Part shown: one piece after another, positions 23,025 to 34,525 of the stretch
How positions within the stretch are numbered: the stretch's first letter is position 1
Layout: each line of letters starts with the position of its first letter
Assembly (NCBI GenBank): GCA_930367215.1
Contig: OV884056.1
Location: forward strand, 53,072,308-53,136,307
Source: Pollenia angustigena
Lineage: Eukaryota > Arthropoda > Insecta > Diptera > Polleniidae
Direction of reading: 5' to 3'
Length of the DNA stretch: 64,000 bases
Notes under the pieces: model-generated
The model's database searches: none
What the model saw: the letters and a program-made list of their open reading frames with translations, nothing else
Told to the model about the DNA's origin: nothing
Program-made: the position numbers and the translations under genes

Positions 23025-24250
23025 TACATTTGTTATATTTTATTGTTCAATGTATTGTGGTAAACATTTTCTAATTTTATTAACTTTTAAAACATCAACG
23101 AGAAAGTTAATTAACATTAAAGTATATATTCACCTACTTTTTGTAATTTTAGAGTTTACACTTAGAAATTTACTAAACAAACATGTGTATAAATTTCATT
23201 AAATTATCTCTAAAATTGCAACCTGTACTTTTCACACAAGGTTTACAAATACACCCAACCAGCTGTCGGGCACACATTGTTAGATTTATTTAGAGAAATT
23301 ATGGTTTAGAAAACTGGTCTTGATGGGTCTATGACAAATATTTTCAAGTCTTATACCCATCAGCAAAAACACATAATACCCTCTCTAATATTGTTGTGTG
23401 TGTATAGTCAAGTGTGAACAAACTTTTTGTAAAATAGATAATTAAAAGGAGGTTTAAAATATAGAAAATAAATAAAAAAAACTATTTTTAGCAGTCAAAA
23501 CAAGAAGAAACAACAATATTTACATTGAAATCAGAATGTGAGAAAAATTTACCGTATAACACATACACGTGTTTGTGTGATGTTGTTTTCGCTCATTTAC
23601 TACTGCCCACAAACTGAAAATCTTGAATTCATTGCTTCATGCATAAAAAGTAACAAAGGCAACCCGAAAAACAAATACAACAGAAAGAAAAAAAAAAAGA
23701 AAATTGTATTCAGTTGCTTAATAAATTTCAACAAAGCAGGACTGTTGCGCATGTTGTTCTTTTGGCAAATTTTGCAATTTCATAGTGGTACACTGACAAT
23801 ATATTTATTGTGTTGTTATCAAGATGTGCTTATGTCAGCAATCATGTGGGAAGATTATTTATATAATAATCAAGTTTTTTACTAAATTCCTTTTTTGTTT
23901 TTTTGCATATTTACATATAAATGGTACACATTTTAAGTTTTTTGCTCATGGTCTTTTCGATTTCAGGTGACCATATGCATATATAATTATATTTTACTGT
24001 TAATGAAAACTTGATGAATTATATAATAATAATATTTTCACTGAACTTTTTTTTTTTTTTTTGCATATTTACAGTTTGAAAAACTTTTCAAAAATTTCTC
24101 TGAGTGTAAATCAACTATTTTACTCTCTTTTATTCAATGTTCTCTAGCTGCCCTTCGCTGGTTTAAACATTTTATTGTTTTTTTTTTTAATTGCTTATAA
24201 ACTTTTTTACTAACTTTTTCCTTTTTTCAAACCTTTTTTACTTTGTTTTT
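23025..24250. other. AT-rich DNA with no recognised feature
   Basis: The plus-strand 115-codon frame at 23538-23885 has no motif and contains homopolymeric lysine. Long T runs occur at 24045-24062 and 24180-24188. Nothing else is supported. Confidence 0.45.
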
Positions 24251-24251
24251 T

Positions 24252-24956
24252 ATTCCCTTCACCACAATTAGTTGTGAAGAGGGTATATTAAGTTTGTCAT
24301 TCCGTGTGAAACTTTTTTATTATTCATCTCAGACCCATAAAGTATATATATTCTGGGTCCTTGAGTAATTCTAAGTCGATTTAGCCATGTCCGTCTGTCT
24401 GTCCGTCTGTCCGTCTGTTGAAAACACGCTCACTTTCGAACAACTCAAAAGAAATTAACAAACTTGGTGCCAAATTGCTTATAGTTATCCTTAGCAGTTT
24501 GGGATTGAAATCCAGCAAAATCGGTTCTGTAGGACCAGAGCTATGAATCAAAATGTGGAACCACCACCTAAAAAAATTGATAATTTTGTTACAAAAAAAA
24601 AAAAAAAAAAACACAAATGCTGGAACAATTCACGAATCAGATAAGATTTTGCAAAAATTTGTTTTATTTGACTGGAAATCACGCTGTTAAATTTCGTGAA
24701 GATCCGTCCATAATTTACCCTAAGCCCCATATAAACAATACTCCCGGAAAACAGTTTAGTACGCCTAAAACCGTAAACAATAGCGCTAGCGTAACAAAAT
24801 TTGGTACGTCACAGTTTTAAAGGACTATAAATGACGATGTGAAATTTCGTGATGATCGGTCCATAATTTACCCTAGGCCCCATATAAACCCTACTACAGG
24901 AAAACAGTTTAGTCGCCTAAAACCATAATTAATAACAAATCGTCACAGTTTAAGAA
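24252..24956 (+). mobile_element. mini-me/DINE-type repeat, sister of 7859
   Basis: It starts ATTCCCTTCACCACAATTAG with the paired GAAGAGGGTAT, then a short (TA)n run and the GTCY array (24391-24420). It matches the copy at 7859-8450 almost word for word. It is cut off at about 24956, where hAT sequence begins, so either the hAT fragment interrupts it or a deletion joined the two. Confidence 0.7.
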
Positions 24957-24972
24957 AATAATGAATAAATAT

Positions 24973-25473
24973 CTATGTGTTATTTACGATATTTTTGTTA
25001 AGAAATAGTAACTTATCAAGATTTGCGCTCAATAATCTTGTGCGGCGTTCACTAAAAATTAGTCCAGAAGTTGAGAATACTCTTTCACTAGTTGCAGAAC
25101 TTAAAGGTATATTTAACACCTGTTTGGCAAGCTTCTGTAAAATCTTTAAATTGTTTGCATACATCCAAAATGTTAATATATCGTTTTCCCATTGTGTTGA
25201 GCTATTATAGTAATTTTCAATTTCAATATCAATAATGCTTTTTTGTGATTTTATTTTTTTTGAATTGTATTCATCTCTGTACTCAGCGAATTCTTGGTTT
25301 TCGTTTGGTGTATCATTACTGTTATTATTTGTTTCCATATTGTCCATGCAATAGTCTTGTATTATGGCCTTAACGGTTGACAGGATATGTTCTTTTTGTT
25401 GTGAGCTTAAAAAGTTAAGTTTCTTAAATGGAAAAACCTTTTTTAAAAAAATTTTTACTATATTATGTTTCAT
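24973..25473 (-). pseudogene. hAT transposase, C-terminal 166 residues
   Basis: The frame ends in the hAT dimerisation domain: ENDILTFWMYANNLKILQKL, then NIPLSSATSERVFSTSG (near residues 120-136), then ERRTRLLSANLDKLLFLNKN. This C-terminal motif defines Ac/hobo/Tam3-type transposases, which are normally about 500-700 residues. Here the BED finger, the catalytic core and most of the protein are absent. The apparent start lies directly behind the element's terminal region, so an internal deletion fused the 5' end to the last exon. It could still make a truncated protein, but not an active enzyme. Confidence 0.85.
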
Positions 25474-25517
25474 TTAACCAAATCATTGTCACCGACAACC
25501 ATATTATGTTTAAATTA

Positions 25518-25656
25518 TGGCCTGTTCGTCGATAGCGAATGAAGACTTTGTTCGCTTAAATTGCATTTAAAACAAAAACAAATTATAAGATATTGTTTTT
25601 GTTTTACATGTAAGTTAAGCGAACGAAGTCTTCATTCGCTATCGACGAACAGGCCA
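25518..25656. mobile_element. Hairpin MITE with TTA duplication
   Basis: A 139-bp near-perfect palindrome with ends TGGCCTGTTCGTCGATAGCG and its exact complement, flanked by TTA on both sides (25515-25517, 25657-25659). TTA duplication and short size fit PIF/Harbinger (Tourist-like) MITEs. Arms are essentially identical, so it is young. It is nested in the hAT element; the copy at 13389 lacks it and gives the empty site. Confidence 0.75.
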
Positions 25657-25978
25657 TTAGTTTCTTTAAAAATAGTTTTGTTGGTTGGGACCATAATGAA
25701 ACATGTTTTTCTCTGCGTGTATGCAGATCGTTTTTTTGTATATAACTTCTTTAGTAATTGTGGACCTAATGACTTTTTTGAAAGTGTCATAATGTCCATT
25801 TGCAAAGTGTCATAGTGTCCATGGACGTTACGACACTTTTGAAAGTGTCACAATGTCCATGGACACTATGACACTTTTTGGAGTGTCATAACGTCCATGG
25901 ACACTATGACACTGGACGTTATGACATGCCACCTTTAAAACCACGATAAAAGTACGCATACATTTTTTAAAGTACATA

Positions 25979-26231
25979 TCGACCCCTAACCGCGAAAATA
26001 AGCGCCAAAAATAAAATTTTACAGGAGAGACCTTTTGATTTCATATAGTAAATTTTGTATGAAATTTGTCGCTTACAATAAAATTGTTTTTGCTATAAAA
26101 TCGTAACGGTACCTTTTGTGACCATGAAATTTTAGGAGATGATGGAAGTGTTGCCAAAAAAGTCATTAATTAAAAAAAAAACGAAAATTGAATATCATGT
26201 CGCTTACGTTATTTTCGCAGTTAGGGCTCGA
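25979..26231. mobile_element. MITE, TCGACCCCTAACCGCG family
   Basis: A 253-bp element with inverted ends TCGACCCCTAACCGCGAAAA and its near complement (TTTTCGCAGTTAGGGCTCGA), flanked by TA (25977-25978, 26232-26233). The TA duplication fits a Tc1/mariner-type MITE. It is non-coding. Confidence 0.75.
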
Positions 26232-26258
26232 TATATCTATCCATAATTAAACTGTTAT

Positions 26259-26376
26259 GCCCGTATTAATAAAAAAATGTTTAATTTAATCAAGGTTTAC
26301 AGAACAAATTTTCTATGAAAATATTCCTTAATAAATGTTTATTCAATTTAATAATCGTTTATGAATACGGGGGTTA
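26259..26376. mobile_element. Hairpin repeat with CCCGTATTNATAAA ends
   Basis: About 118 bp. Inverted ends are CCCGTATTAATAAA and TTTATGAATACGGG, with internal words AATAAATGTTTATT and TTTTCTATGAAAAT. Related copies are near 44040-44136 and 52155-52250. The duplication is not resolved. Confidence 0.55.
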
Positions 26377-27439
26377 ATATTAAGGTATTTAAATGAAGTA
26401 AAAAGGTCAAAAGATATTTTAAGCATATCTACCCAAATGTTTTAACACTATAATAAATTGAAAGACAGTTTTACGCCAACACTTTAATTAACGAATTTCA
26501 TTATTTGTTTAATGTTAAGAATTTAATTTATCCTTTAAAAGGCATTTAACTTTGAAATTTATCACAAACACTACAGACCCCAACCAAATACAAATTAAAA
26601 AATAAAGAATTTCTTTATTTATTATTATTTAATTATTTTCTGGCAAGATAATAAACATTTACACCAGGAACCCACATATTTCAGAATAATTTCTTGTTAC
26701 TGACATTAAGTATAAGAAATTTAACAAAAAAAAATATTCTTTGCAAATTTGCTTCTGGCTTTAGGAAAAAACACAATAAATGTTTAACCAGAATGAACAC
26801 AATTCACAAACAAGGATTTGTTAAATCCAAAAAGAAAGTATTTTTTAAGAAAAGACGTCAGAACCACAATTGTTAAATATTGTTTGGACAAATGACCACA
26901 AATGTAAAATATTGTTTTTTATGAACTCAAAGTAAAAAGGGTCTTATTGACAGTAGAAGACAAATTCAATGCAAGTTCAACCAGATAAAGGGTTATACTT
27001 TGGCTTAAAGATGGCATGACAACAACAAATACACCAATCTGCAACAAATAAAACAACAGGAAGTTGTTTTCTCTTTTGGTTTATCGGAAATGTTTAAGTG
27101 ACGCAATTGTTTTTAATAAGAAAAATATGAAATTATGACAAATAAAAAACGGGTGTTTGTAAAATACAAACTTAATAATAATTGTTAATTTAGGCGGCAT
27201 TTACATGCTGTTTTTTTTTTTGCTAAAGCTGCTGCCAAAATATTTTTACATTTACATCATGACTCTTGAGACATGTTTTTTTTATTGTTGTTTTAAGATA
27301 TTTTTTATTTGAATGATTTTATTTGAAAATAAAACAAAATTTGATATGACAGTAAAAGAAAATTTGAAAAAAAAAATGAAAGAACAGAATTCATGCCATT
27401 TTTTCAACCCCTGTTTCCTTTCCATCGAATTCATCTACA
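26377..27439. other. AT-rich DNA with no recognised feature
   Basis: No gene or bounded repeat is visible. Confidence 0.5.
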
Positions 27440-27700
27440 AAGGGTAAACCCATGTCTCATCCATGGTTACAAATATATGCAAAACTTTTTGCAGTGAAAC
27501 ATTGCCAAACACTTTATTGAACTTAATTTTCGTTCTACTGAGAGCAAACGCAACACTTATCTTGCGCACAGGATTCTCATCTTCTTATTTAAGGTCATCA
27601 TTTTCATCATATTTTAGGTCCAATGCCATTTTAAAGATTTTCTTTACCGTTTCAGGCGTAGGGATCGCAATCAGCTTCATTTAAAGTCTGTCACCCAACA
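27440..27700 (-). pseudogene. mariner transposase scrap
   Basis: The minus strand reads VFGNVSLQKVLHIFVTMDET, then WVYPL. FVTMDETW is the region around the second conserved acidic residue of mariner transposases (usually [G/M]DETW). Upstream of it lies a stretch with ETVKKIFKMALDLKYDENDD before a stop. About 80 codons survive, with neither element end. Confidence 0.5.
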
Positions 27701-27837
27701 TTTTGTTTTCGTAAATGAAGCGTCTGTTATTCGACTCATGCTTTAATTATTTCGTTCTTAATTGATTAATATAGGACATATGACAAAATAATTCTTGGGG
27801 AATTTCTAGATTCATAAATTTAAACTGGACCTGTTTT

Positions 27838-30069
27838 TATACCCTTCACAGAAGGTAAAAGGGTATAGGGCGATTCTATTATAGACAACTTTTAACATCA
27901 ATTTTCAAATCACACTATTTGAGACTTTTTTTGTGCCAATTTAAAGTAAAATATCTATATTTTATAATAATATATTTTTTTTAGACGTAAGTTTAAATAT
28001 AAATTCAAATTCAAATTCAAATTATTAAAATTTCTTATTATTTGATTATATTTCTCTACGATGTTTGATTTGATAATCATCGTCTGATATCGCATCTTTC
28101 ACGATAAAAAAGAATAATACAATAAAAGTTTAAGAATTAACAGAGTTTTGTGTTTTTGTGATATGATCTTATGAAAGTGGGCCGATTTGGTTGCACCCGT
28201 CATGCGCTTTAAAGCTCTCTCGTGGCTATTTGATCGTTTCACATAAATTCTTGTAAATAGATAACAATAGTATATAAAAAAATGTTACCCCTTCTAGAAA
28301 TAACTTAATTGCAAATGTGTTTCTTTCTATTAGTAAAAGACGTTTAAAGCATCTAAATGTTGCACCCGTCAGAATAGAATCGCCCTATATGTAACTTTGT
28401 CATTCCGTTTGTTATATCTACGAAATTTATCCTACACCATATAAAGTATATATATTCTTGATCCTAATGTAAAGCGAAGTTCAAATCCGGTTGTTCGTCT
28501 GTCCATCCGTCCGTCTGTCCATCTGTCCGTCTGTCTGTTGAAAGGGGTTTTCAAGGCCCCAGAAATGATGGGGGCTTGGTTGGCGTATATTTCTGTCAGA
28601 TCCCTAGAAGGAAGTGAACTGACACCAAAGTAGTCCTGCGATAGGTCTTTGGTGGTAGAGACCGGTTCTAGTTTTAACACTTTCTATGAATAAGACCTAC
28701 TTTTACATGGGGTTGTCAAGGGGGTCAATTGACACCATTTGACCAGTCACAAATCTATTCTCAATGGACGTATTTAGTGACAGTTACTAAAATGTAGTAT
28801 TATTTCAATACGATGTAGTATTATTCCAATAAAACAAGTCCTAGAATTAAATTCAAGAGCCAATTTTTAGAAAGTCCCAAAAAAAATGTATCACACCACC
28901 GGTGAGGACTGTCCTGTAATTCATTACTTTTTCTACTTTTTTGTTCTGCATAAGCCAGTTACGTGATTGGTTCTCCTTTCACTGGTAATGAGTTCTTTCT
29001 TTTTGTTACCTGTTCTATTTTCACAACTCCCAGGACCAGTCTGTGGCACCAATTGACACAAATTTCCCGCAGGGGTATTCTTATTATAACTTTGCTATTG
29101 AAATTCAGCTAGATCGGTCCAAAAAAGGCTGAGATATGAGCAAAACACCACGACTAACTCTAATATTTTCCAAAAATCCCTTGTTGGCAAGAGCCAAAGC
29201 TTCCAAATTATGTACAAACATTTAAGTTATCAATACACACCATCCCACAAAATTCAGGCGGTATTGGAGAAGTGGACGTGGTTCGTCCCGTAGAGAAAAT
29301 ATCAAAAATTGTATAAAAACCTGAATTTTTGGACTGTCATATGACCTATGGTTAATCCTTGTATATCAAAAGATCGGAAATCATTAGTAGAAAATATTTT
29401 CTGAAAATTTCGGAAAAATCGGTTCAGATACGAAAAAGTTATAGCCATAAATCAAAAACGCTTAATCGGGAACCCGGAAAATTTGTTCTTTAACACGTCG
29501 GTATATAAATCTGTCAAATCGGTTAAAAAATGGCTGAGTTATAATCAAAAAACTCAAATCCAAAAATTACTCTTTTTTATATTTATTTATCACTTTGTCA
29601 TTCCGTTTGTAATTTCTACAATATTGATCCTATACCCTATAAAATATAAATATTCTGGGTCCTTATGAAAAGCGAAGTTCAAATCCGGTTGTCCGTCTCT
29701 TCTCAACTGAGTTGAGTAGTGAACCGTAAAACGGGCCATATTTCATTTTAATGATATCCAAACAACATTCCTTCATGGTTCAATTGTCTAGGGGGCTTGT
29801 AAAGGTAAGAAACTGTGAGTCCTCTGGTTCGAATCTTGGTTTTTCAAAAAGAAAATTTTTTTTTTTAATTTTATGTTCTAAAACCGATTTTAGAAAATAT
29901 TTACCAGTTTTCGCTTTTTAAAATTTAATTTATAATGAATTTTTTAGTATTGTAAACAAATATATATGTATATGTAAAAATTATTAAGTTTTTGCCTAGT
30001 TGTATTCTGCTCGCACAATGCTGAAGGGTATATAAGATTGGGCATAGCCGAATATAGCACTCTTACTTG
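27838..30069 (+). mobile_element. Composite mini-me/DINE-type repeat, split by a MITE
   Basis: It starts TATACCCTTCACAGAAGG, has a (TA)n run near 28446, a GTCY array at 28498-28538, and ends with GGGTATATAAGATTGGGCAT, a short GGCATAGCC hairpin and CTTACTTG. A second internal start-like block (CACTTTGTCATTCCGTTTG at 29590) repeats the block at 28396, so this may be two mini-me copies merged or an internal duplication. A TA-flanked MITE (27866-28387) sits just inside the left end. Near 29783-29860 is a tRNA-like word series (GGTTCGAATCTTGG). Confidence 0.6.
27866..28387. mobile_element. MITE, TAGGGCGATTCTATT family
   Basis: A 522-bp element with perfect 15-bp inverted ends TAGGGCGATTCTATT, flanked by TA (27864-27865, 28388-28389). 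Removing it restores the GGGTATATNNANTTTGTCATT sequence seen uninterrupted in the sister mini-me at 7889, so the empty site is visible in this window. The word TTGCACCCGTCA occurs twice inside (28190, 28360). No transposase is encoded. Confidence 0.85.
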
Positions 30070-31062
30070 TTATCACTACATCTTTATTTGACACAGTTTT
30101 TTTGAGGCTGAATATGGGAACTATGATAAATTATAGAACGATCATCAGAGCAGCGGATGGTTTCTATTTTGTACGTGTACAACTATATGACACTCAATGT
30201 CACAACAATGTCCTGATGCGTTCAGGCGTTTTTAAGTGATTTTCGAGAGAGGGTTTTATATAGGTCAAGCCACAAGATATAAAATTTCAAAATTTTGTTA
30301 TAATACATTTTAAGAAGTATCTTCTGTTGTTTCTAAATAGTGATTGCCGTGTAAACCAGGAAAAAAGGAACACCAAATTATTTCCTTTGTGTTTGGTCGT
30401 AGGGAAGTACGTCCAACAGACGTAAAAAATTAAAATCAACATAAAATTATCCAAGATCACAGAACAAAAATTATTTGCCACTAATGAAAGTTATCGTAAT
30501 TTCCCAGACAAATTTTTTGAAAACACAGATTTATTTTTCTAGTATGTATCTTGTTTCAAGACCATTGTGAATTTACCAGCTCTTCCAACTTGAAATTTTC
30601 TATATGATATAATTATTTCAACTTCATATTACTTTTGCATTGTCATGGCTAAAATTAAAACCTGACATTCAAATTACTTTTACCATAAATCAATAATCCT
30701 TTAAAAGGTTGAATAAATATTTTTCTACCACATAAAAATATATTTTTAATATTTTTACAACTGTCAATCAGAAAATGGAAGTGTATTTAGTTTCAAGTTC
30801 ATAACATTATTCTCCGACCTTTTCCATGAGCAATTTTACCACAGACATACAGTTGTTTTAACACCCATTTGAGGCACCAGCAAGAAATAGAGTAATGCTA
30901 AAAAGGATGTCAAAAACAAAATTATTTTTAAAATGAAACAACACCCTTATCATTGTTTTGAGTGAAAAATAAAGCATGTGTGTGTGTGTAATTTGATGGA
31001 AGTAAATAAACTTTGATTGTAAATAACCCTGAAGTAGCTTCTAAAGAGCTTAACTAATTGTT
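30070..31062. other. AT-rich DNA with no recognised feature
   Basis: No supported gene, splice pair or repeat end. Confidence 0.5.
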
Positions 31063-31738
31063 TTAACCCTTTGACGACCATAGGCAAACATACTTGCCCA
31101 GGGGATTTTGCATCATATAATTGTTCACGTAAGAGATAGAGTTAATATGTCCAAAACGGATTTGTAGCGGAGGGTTATGGCAACAAAAATGTGGTAGGTG
31201 GTAGGGGCCTATCTGGCCCCATTTGCTCGCTAGGAGGCCTCAAATTTGGCCAAAAAGTCGTCTTACTTCAGGGGGGTGCTGTGGGGAAAGCGTAGGGCGC
31301 ACCTGGCTAAAACTCGGGTACATTCTTGAGGCACCTCTTACCTTTCAAAAAATATACGGGGGAAGTATGTGTTAATTTCAACCTGCCCACATTTACCCCA
31401 AATATGTTTGGCAAGTATGTTTGCCTGTGGGTTGAAACGGAAAAAAACGCACCTTAAAAAATATTTTTTTATATTTTCATCATTGTATGTATGTGTGTAT
31501 ATACATATATAGTTTTACCTTGTTTTTTTTTAAAAGTCAATTGAACAAAACGCATCCTGTCTGTTATTGTTTAAAGTTCAAAGTTTTTTTGTGCTGATTG
31601 TTTGTTTCTTTTTATTCATTTATTATTCGAAATCAATCAGAGCATACGTATTTCGTGCATTACTATTTGAAAGTTTCGAGTGTTATTTTTAATCAAACAG
31701 CGTATTATTATTTGGTTATTATAAATAAAAAAATTTAA

Positions 31739-32222
31739 ATGAGTGGATCAGTCCGTGATCGTTTTATTTTCCTAAATCCGAACGAAATTGAGCAACTTTG
31801 GAGGAAGAATCTTCTGCTGCATACATATATGGATGAAGAGGACATCGTTTTTCTAGAAAATTACGCTTTGGAAATCCAAGAGAATGATCCCATAGAAGTT
31901 GTTAGTGAAGGAACTAATCCTATAGAATCTCCTGTAATTAAAGAGGCTCGCGTTGGTCGTAAAGCGGTAAAAGTTACTGTAGAGGAGGTGCCAATTGCAT
32001 CGACTTCAAATGCTGCAGTTATACCAGAAAAGCCGGCACTTTTTATACCACCAGAGAAGACTTTCTGGTTCAGAGAGACGCTTGCCTATAAAAACCCCGT
32101 TTTCACCGGATTTCAGGAGAATTGCACATATGAACATTCGCAAGTTCTAAAACCCATTGTAAATGCACATGTGGAAATGCCGCAAGCGTATGATGTGTTC
32201 GATGCTGTTTGTAATTTTCAAG
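31739..32222 (+). pseudogene. piggyBac transposase, N-terminal part
   Basis: Starts at an ATG after an AT-rich leader and runs about 161 codons. The N-terminus is acidic (EEDIVFLENYALEIQENDP), as in PGBD-like transposases, followed by the FWFRETLAYKNPVF region that precedes the catalytic domain. It stops being transposase-like at VCNFQ, where the DNA has a good donor (AG|GTAAGT at 32223). A matching TTTCAG lies at 32294, so a 72-bp intron is possible. A deletion scar is the other explanation. None of the first two catalytic aspartates is present. Confidence 0.75.
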
Positions 32223-32345
32223 GTAAGTTTTTATAATTGCATGATTTTATATTGCAATAGTAGTTACTATTTTTCTATACTTTTTTGGTTTCAGAAATGT
32301 GCATAATGATAGTGCAGCAGTCCAACCCAACTGTGGTGTGCTAAG

Positions 32346-32837
32346 TGAAGCGGCGTGTTGCAGGACAAGCAGTTGGTTGTCCATCACTACAACAAGGGAA
32401 TGGGAGGTGTCGATCTCATGGATCAAAAAAAAGTTATGAGGATTATCGCAGAAGCAAATGGCAATTTTTATATTCGATTGTTCTTTGATCTCTTCGAAAT
32501 ATGCGTCCATAATAACTACGTGATGTATAGCAAACTTATGTTGGCTAACAGCTTCGCGACAAAAGTGGCCTCGATTGATTTTCGCGCAGCTTTAGCAAAG
32601 TTATTAATTAATGACTTCTGTTCAAGACCGCGCAGATTCCCGGAAGCAACCAGAACTGGAAGTTTCTCTCTAAAAAAGCCGAAGTCTTTCCATAAAATGG
32701 AAACACGTGAAAATTGGAAACGATGCCTTCCTTGTGCCAGCTATGGCAAATATAGCCTCACAAATGTATTTTGTACTATATGCAATGTATTTATTTGCTT
32801 TAAATCACGTGACTGTTTTGGCAAATACCACGTATAG
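32346..32837 (+). pseudogene. piggyBac transposase, C-terminal part
   Basis: An open frame carrying the third catalytic region YNKGMGGVDLMDQ (the aspartates after GGV and LM), the following helix CVHNNYVMYSKL, and the cysteine-rich C-terminal finger (CLPCASYGKYS, then CTICNVFICF, then CFGKYH). That finger binds the element ends in piggyBac. The frame begins after a stop. The KRRV-like lead-in (32345-32358) is in another phase, so at least one frameshift lies here. Together with the N-terminal part about half the protein is missing. Confidence 0.85.
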
Positions 32838-33314
32838 GACTTATCTTAAATTGGTAGGGTTTTATAAATTCCTTTTTAAATAGTTTAAATAAATAAAAAA
32901 TTCTCTTTTAGCCCATAGGCAACTATATTTGCCAAGCAAAAACAGGGGCAAGGAGAACCCCAGGGGGGCCTATTTTTTGACGTTACTATTATTGGGCCAT
33001 ATATTATGAAAATAAGAAAAAATTCAAAATCGCTTCGGCAGAAAAAGTCTGGTCCTCAAAGGGTTAAAAGAAACAATCACAATGGGAGTGAATTTCTTCC
33101 AAGAATCAATAAATGAAATTAACTTTCTGTCAAACAATATTTTCTTTTATAAAAAATATTTCCATCCTCAAGTCTACAGAATCAAAAATGACAGCCAAAA
33201 AGGAAAAAGGAATTTAATTAATAAAACAAAAATTTTTGTTCAATTCAACAAAAAGTTTCAACTAAAAACACACACAATCATGCATACATACTTGATCAAG
33301 AAGTGGGTATTTAT

Positions 33315-34517
33315 TAGAGTTGTAAACCAATTTAGAATAATTCGATTAATCGATCAAACAAAACGCCGATTTTCGAATAACGAATAAATCGATTACTTAA
33401 TGTCGATTATTCCAACAACCTTTTTTTATTAAAAAATAAATTAAATAAAAGCTTAGAATTTGATTTATTATCATAAGTTTTTAGTGATTTTATACAACAT
33501 GTAGGAAAGTTAAAAAATATTGTTGCTATAGCCCTGGTTGTAATTAATCTCAATTTTTAGTAAGCAAAAACCGTGTTGAGTACTCTTTGTATATCCAAAA
33601 TGTATTTTATGTTTTTATCTAACAAATCTTATCAAACAATTGAGTAGGTGAGTTGCAAAACTTGTTCGTTACAAAATTTAAAATACGAAATGAAATGATA
33701 TACTAATTGTATCAATGCATATCCTCTTCCACGTTTTTAGCACTGACATGCAATCAGAATATTTCGTCTAATAAAGCGCCAAAAGAACTGTAAGAATCAT
33801 TTGTCAACTCGTATTTTTAATTTTGCAACGAACGAGTTTTGTATCTCATCTTCTCAATTGTATCAGCTGTTTTGTTTTTAGGTCAAACGTTAAAAAATTT
33901 TGATTTTTCAATTTCGGGTGAAAAATTTAGAAATAAACAAAAAGCTTACAAATAAAGAATTGATTTATATAAATCATATACTGAAAGTAAAAATTGTTGT
34001 TATTGTATTATAATACAATTTTTTTTAAATTATATATGTATATCTTTACAATTTGTAAGTGCCACAATACTACCATTGAAAACGATGTAGTGGAAGATAA
34101 TCCAACGACATCAAGAAATGCCGAACTTGGTCCAATGGAAAAATACATTAAGACAGTGGCTGTCGATAGAAGAAATTGTAGACAGAAGTTTGGCTGAAAA
34201 TGGTAGGTCTGCCAACGCCTTTCGAAAAATCCAGAGTAATATCGGATTATTAAGCAATTAAGGGTCTTACGATGCTTTAAAGTAATACAACGATGTGGAG
34301 TTAAGATGAAAAATTTTATGCATCAAAAAAAGAAGAAGTCATAGCGGATGGAATGGAAGATTTTCCATAGTAATTTTTTTGTTAAAATAATTTTTTTATT
34401 CGTTATTCTCATCGATTAATCGAATAATTTTTTAGATTTAATCGTTTGATCGAACAAACAAAAACAATTATTTGAACTATTCGATCAAAGTTCAATGGCG
34501 AATAATTGACAACTCTA
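33315..34517. mobile_element. hAT element with perfect GTATTTAT duplication
   Basis: A 1203-bp element. Ends are TAGAGTTGTAAACC and its counterpart ATTGACAACTCTA, flanked by the identical 8-bp GTATTTAT (33307-33314, 34518-34525), the hAT length. Subterminal regions carry TCGATTAATCGA palindromes on both sides. Inside, a plus-strand stretch (about 34075-34260) looks weakly protein-like (DVVEDNPTTSRNAELGPMEK, then WLSIEEIVDRSLAEN in another phase) and may be a transposase relic. Confidence 0.8.
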
Positions 34518-34525
34518 GTATTTAT

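Larger units (their letters stand above)
24957..25933 (-). mobile_element. hAT element, one end and transposase C-terminus
   Basis: Read on the minus strand it starts at 25933 with GGTGGCATGTCATAACGTCC, passes through AGTGTCATAGTGTCCATGGA-type subterminal units (to about 25790) and reaches the transposase frame at 25473. The opposite end is missing. A hairpin MITE (25518-25656) is nested inside. Compared with 13389-13818, the copies share about 350 bp of left end and diverge a few codons into the frame. They are therefore different internal deletions of one transposon. Confidence 0.8.
31067..33063 (+). mobile_element. piggyBac-superfamily transposon, internally deleted
   Basis: The element is bounded by TTAA on both sides (31063-31066, 33064-33067), with inverted ends CCCTTTGACGACCA and TGGTCCTCAAAGGG. 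TTAA targeting and CCC ends define piggyBac. Subterminal words CATAGGCAAACATACTTGCC and GGCAACTATATTTGCC recur near both ends. Total length is 1997 bp, shorter than autonomous members, because the transposase core is missing. Confidence 0.9.

Noticed and set aside
23538..23885. 115-codon open frame as a gene
   Set aside because: No motif, a lysine homopolymer from an A run, no splice or promoter support, and a length expected by chance in AT-rich DNA.
32223..32294. Certain intron in the piggyBac gene
   Set aside because: Splice signals are good, but the frame after the acceptor stops after 16 codons and a deletion scar explains the data equally well. It is kept only as a possibility.
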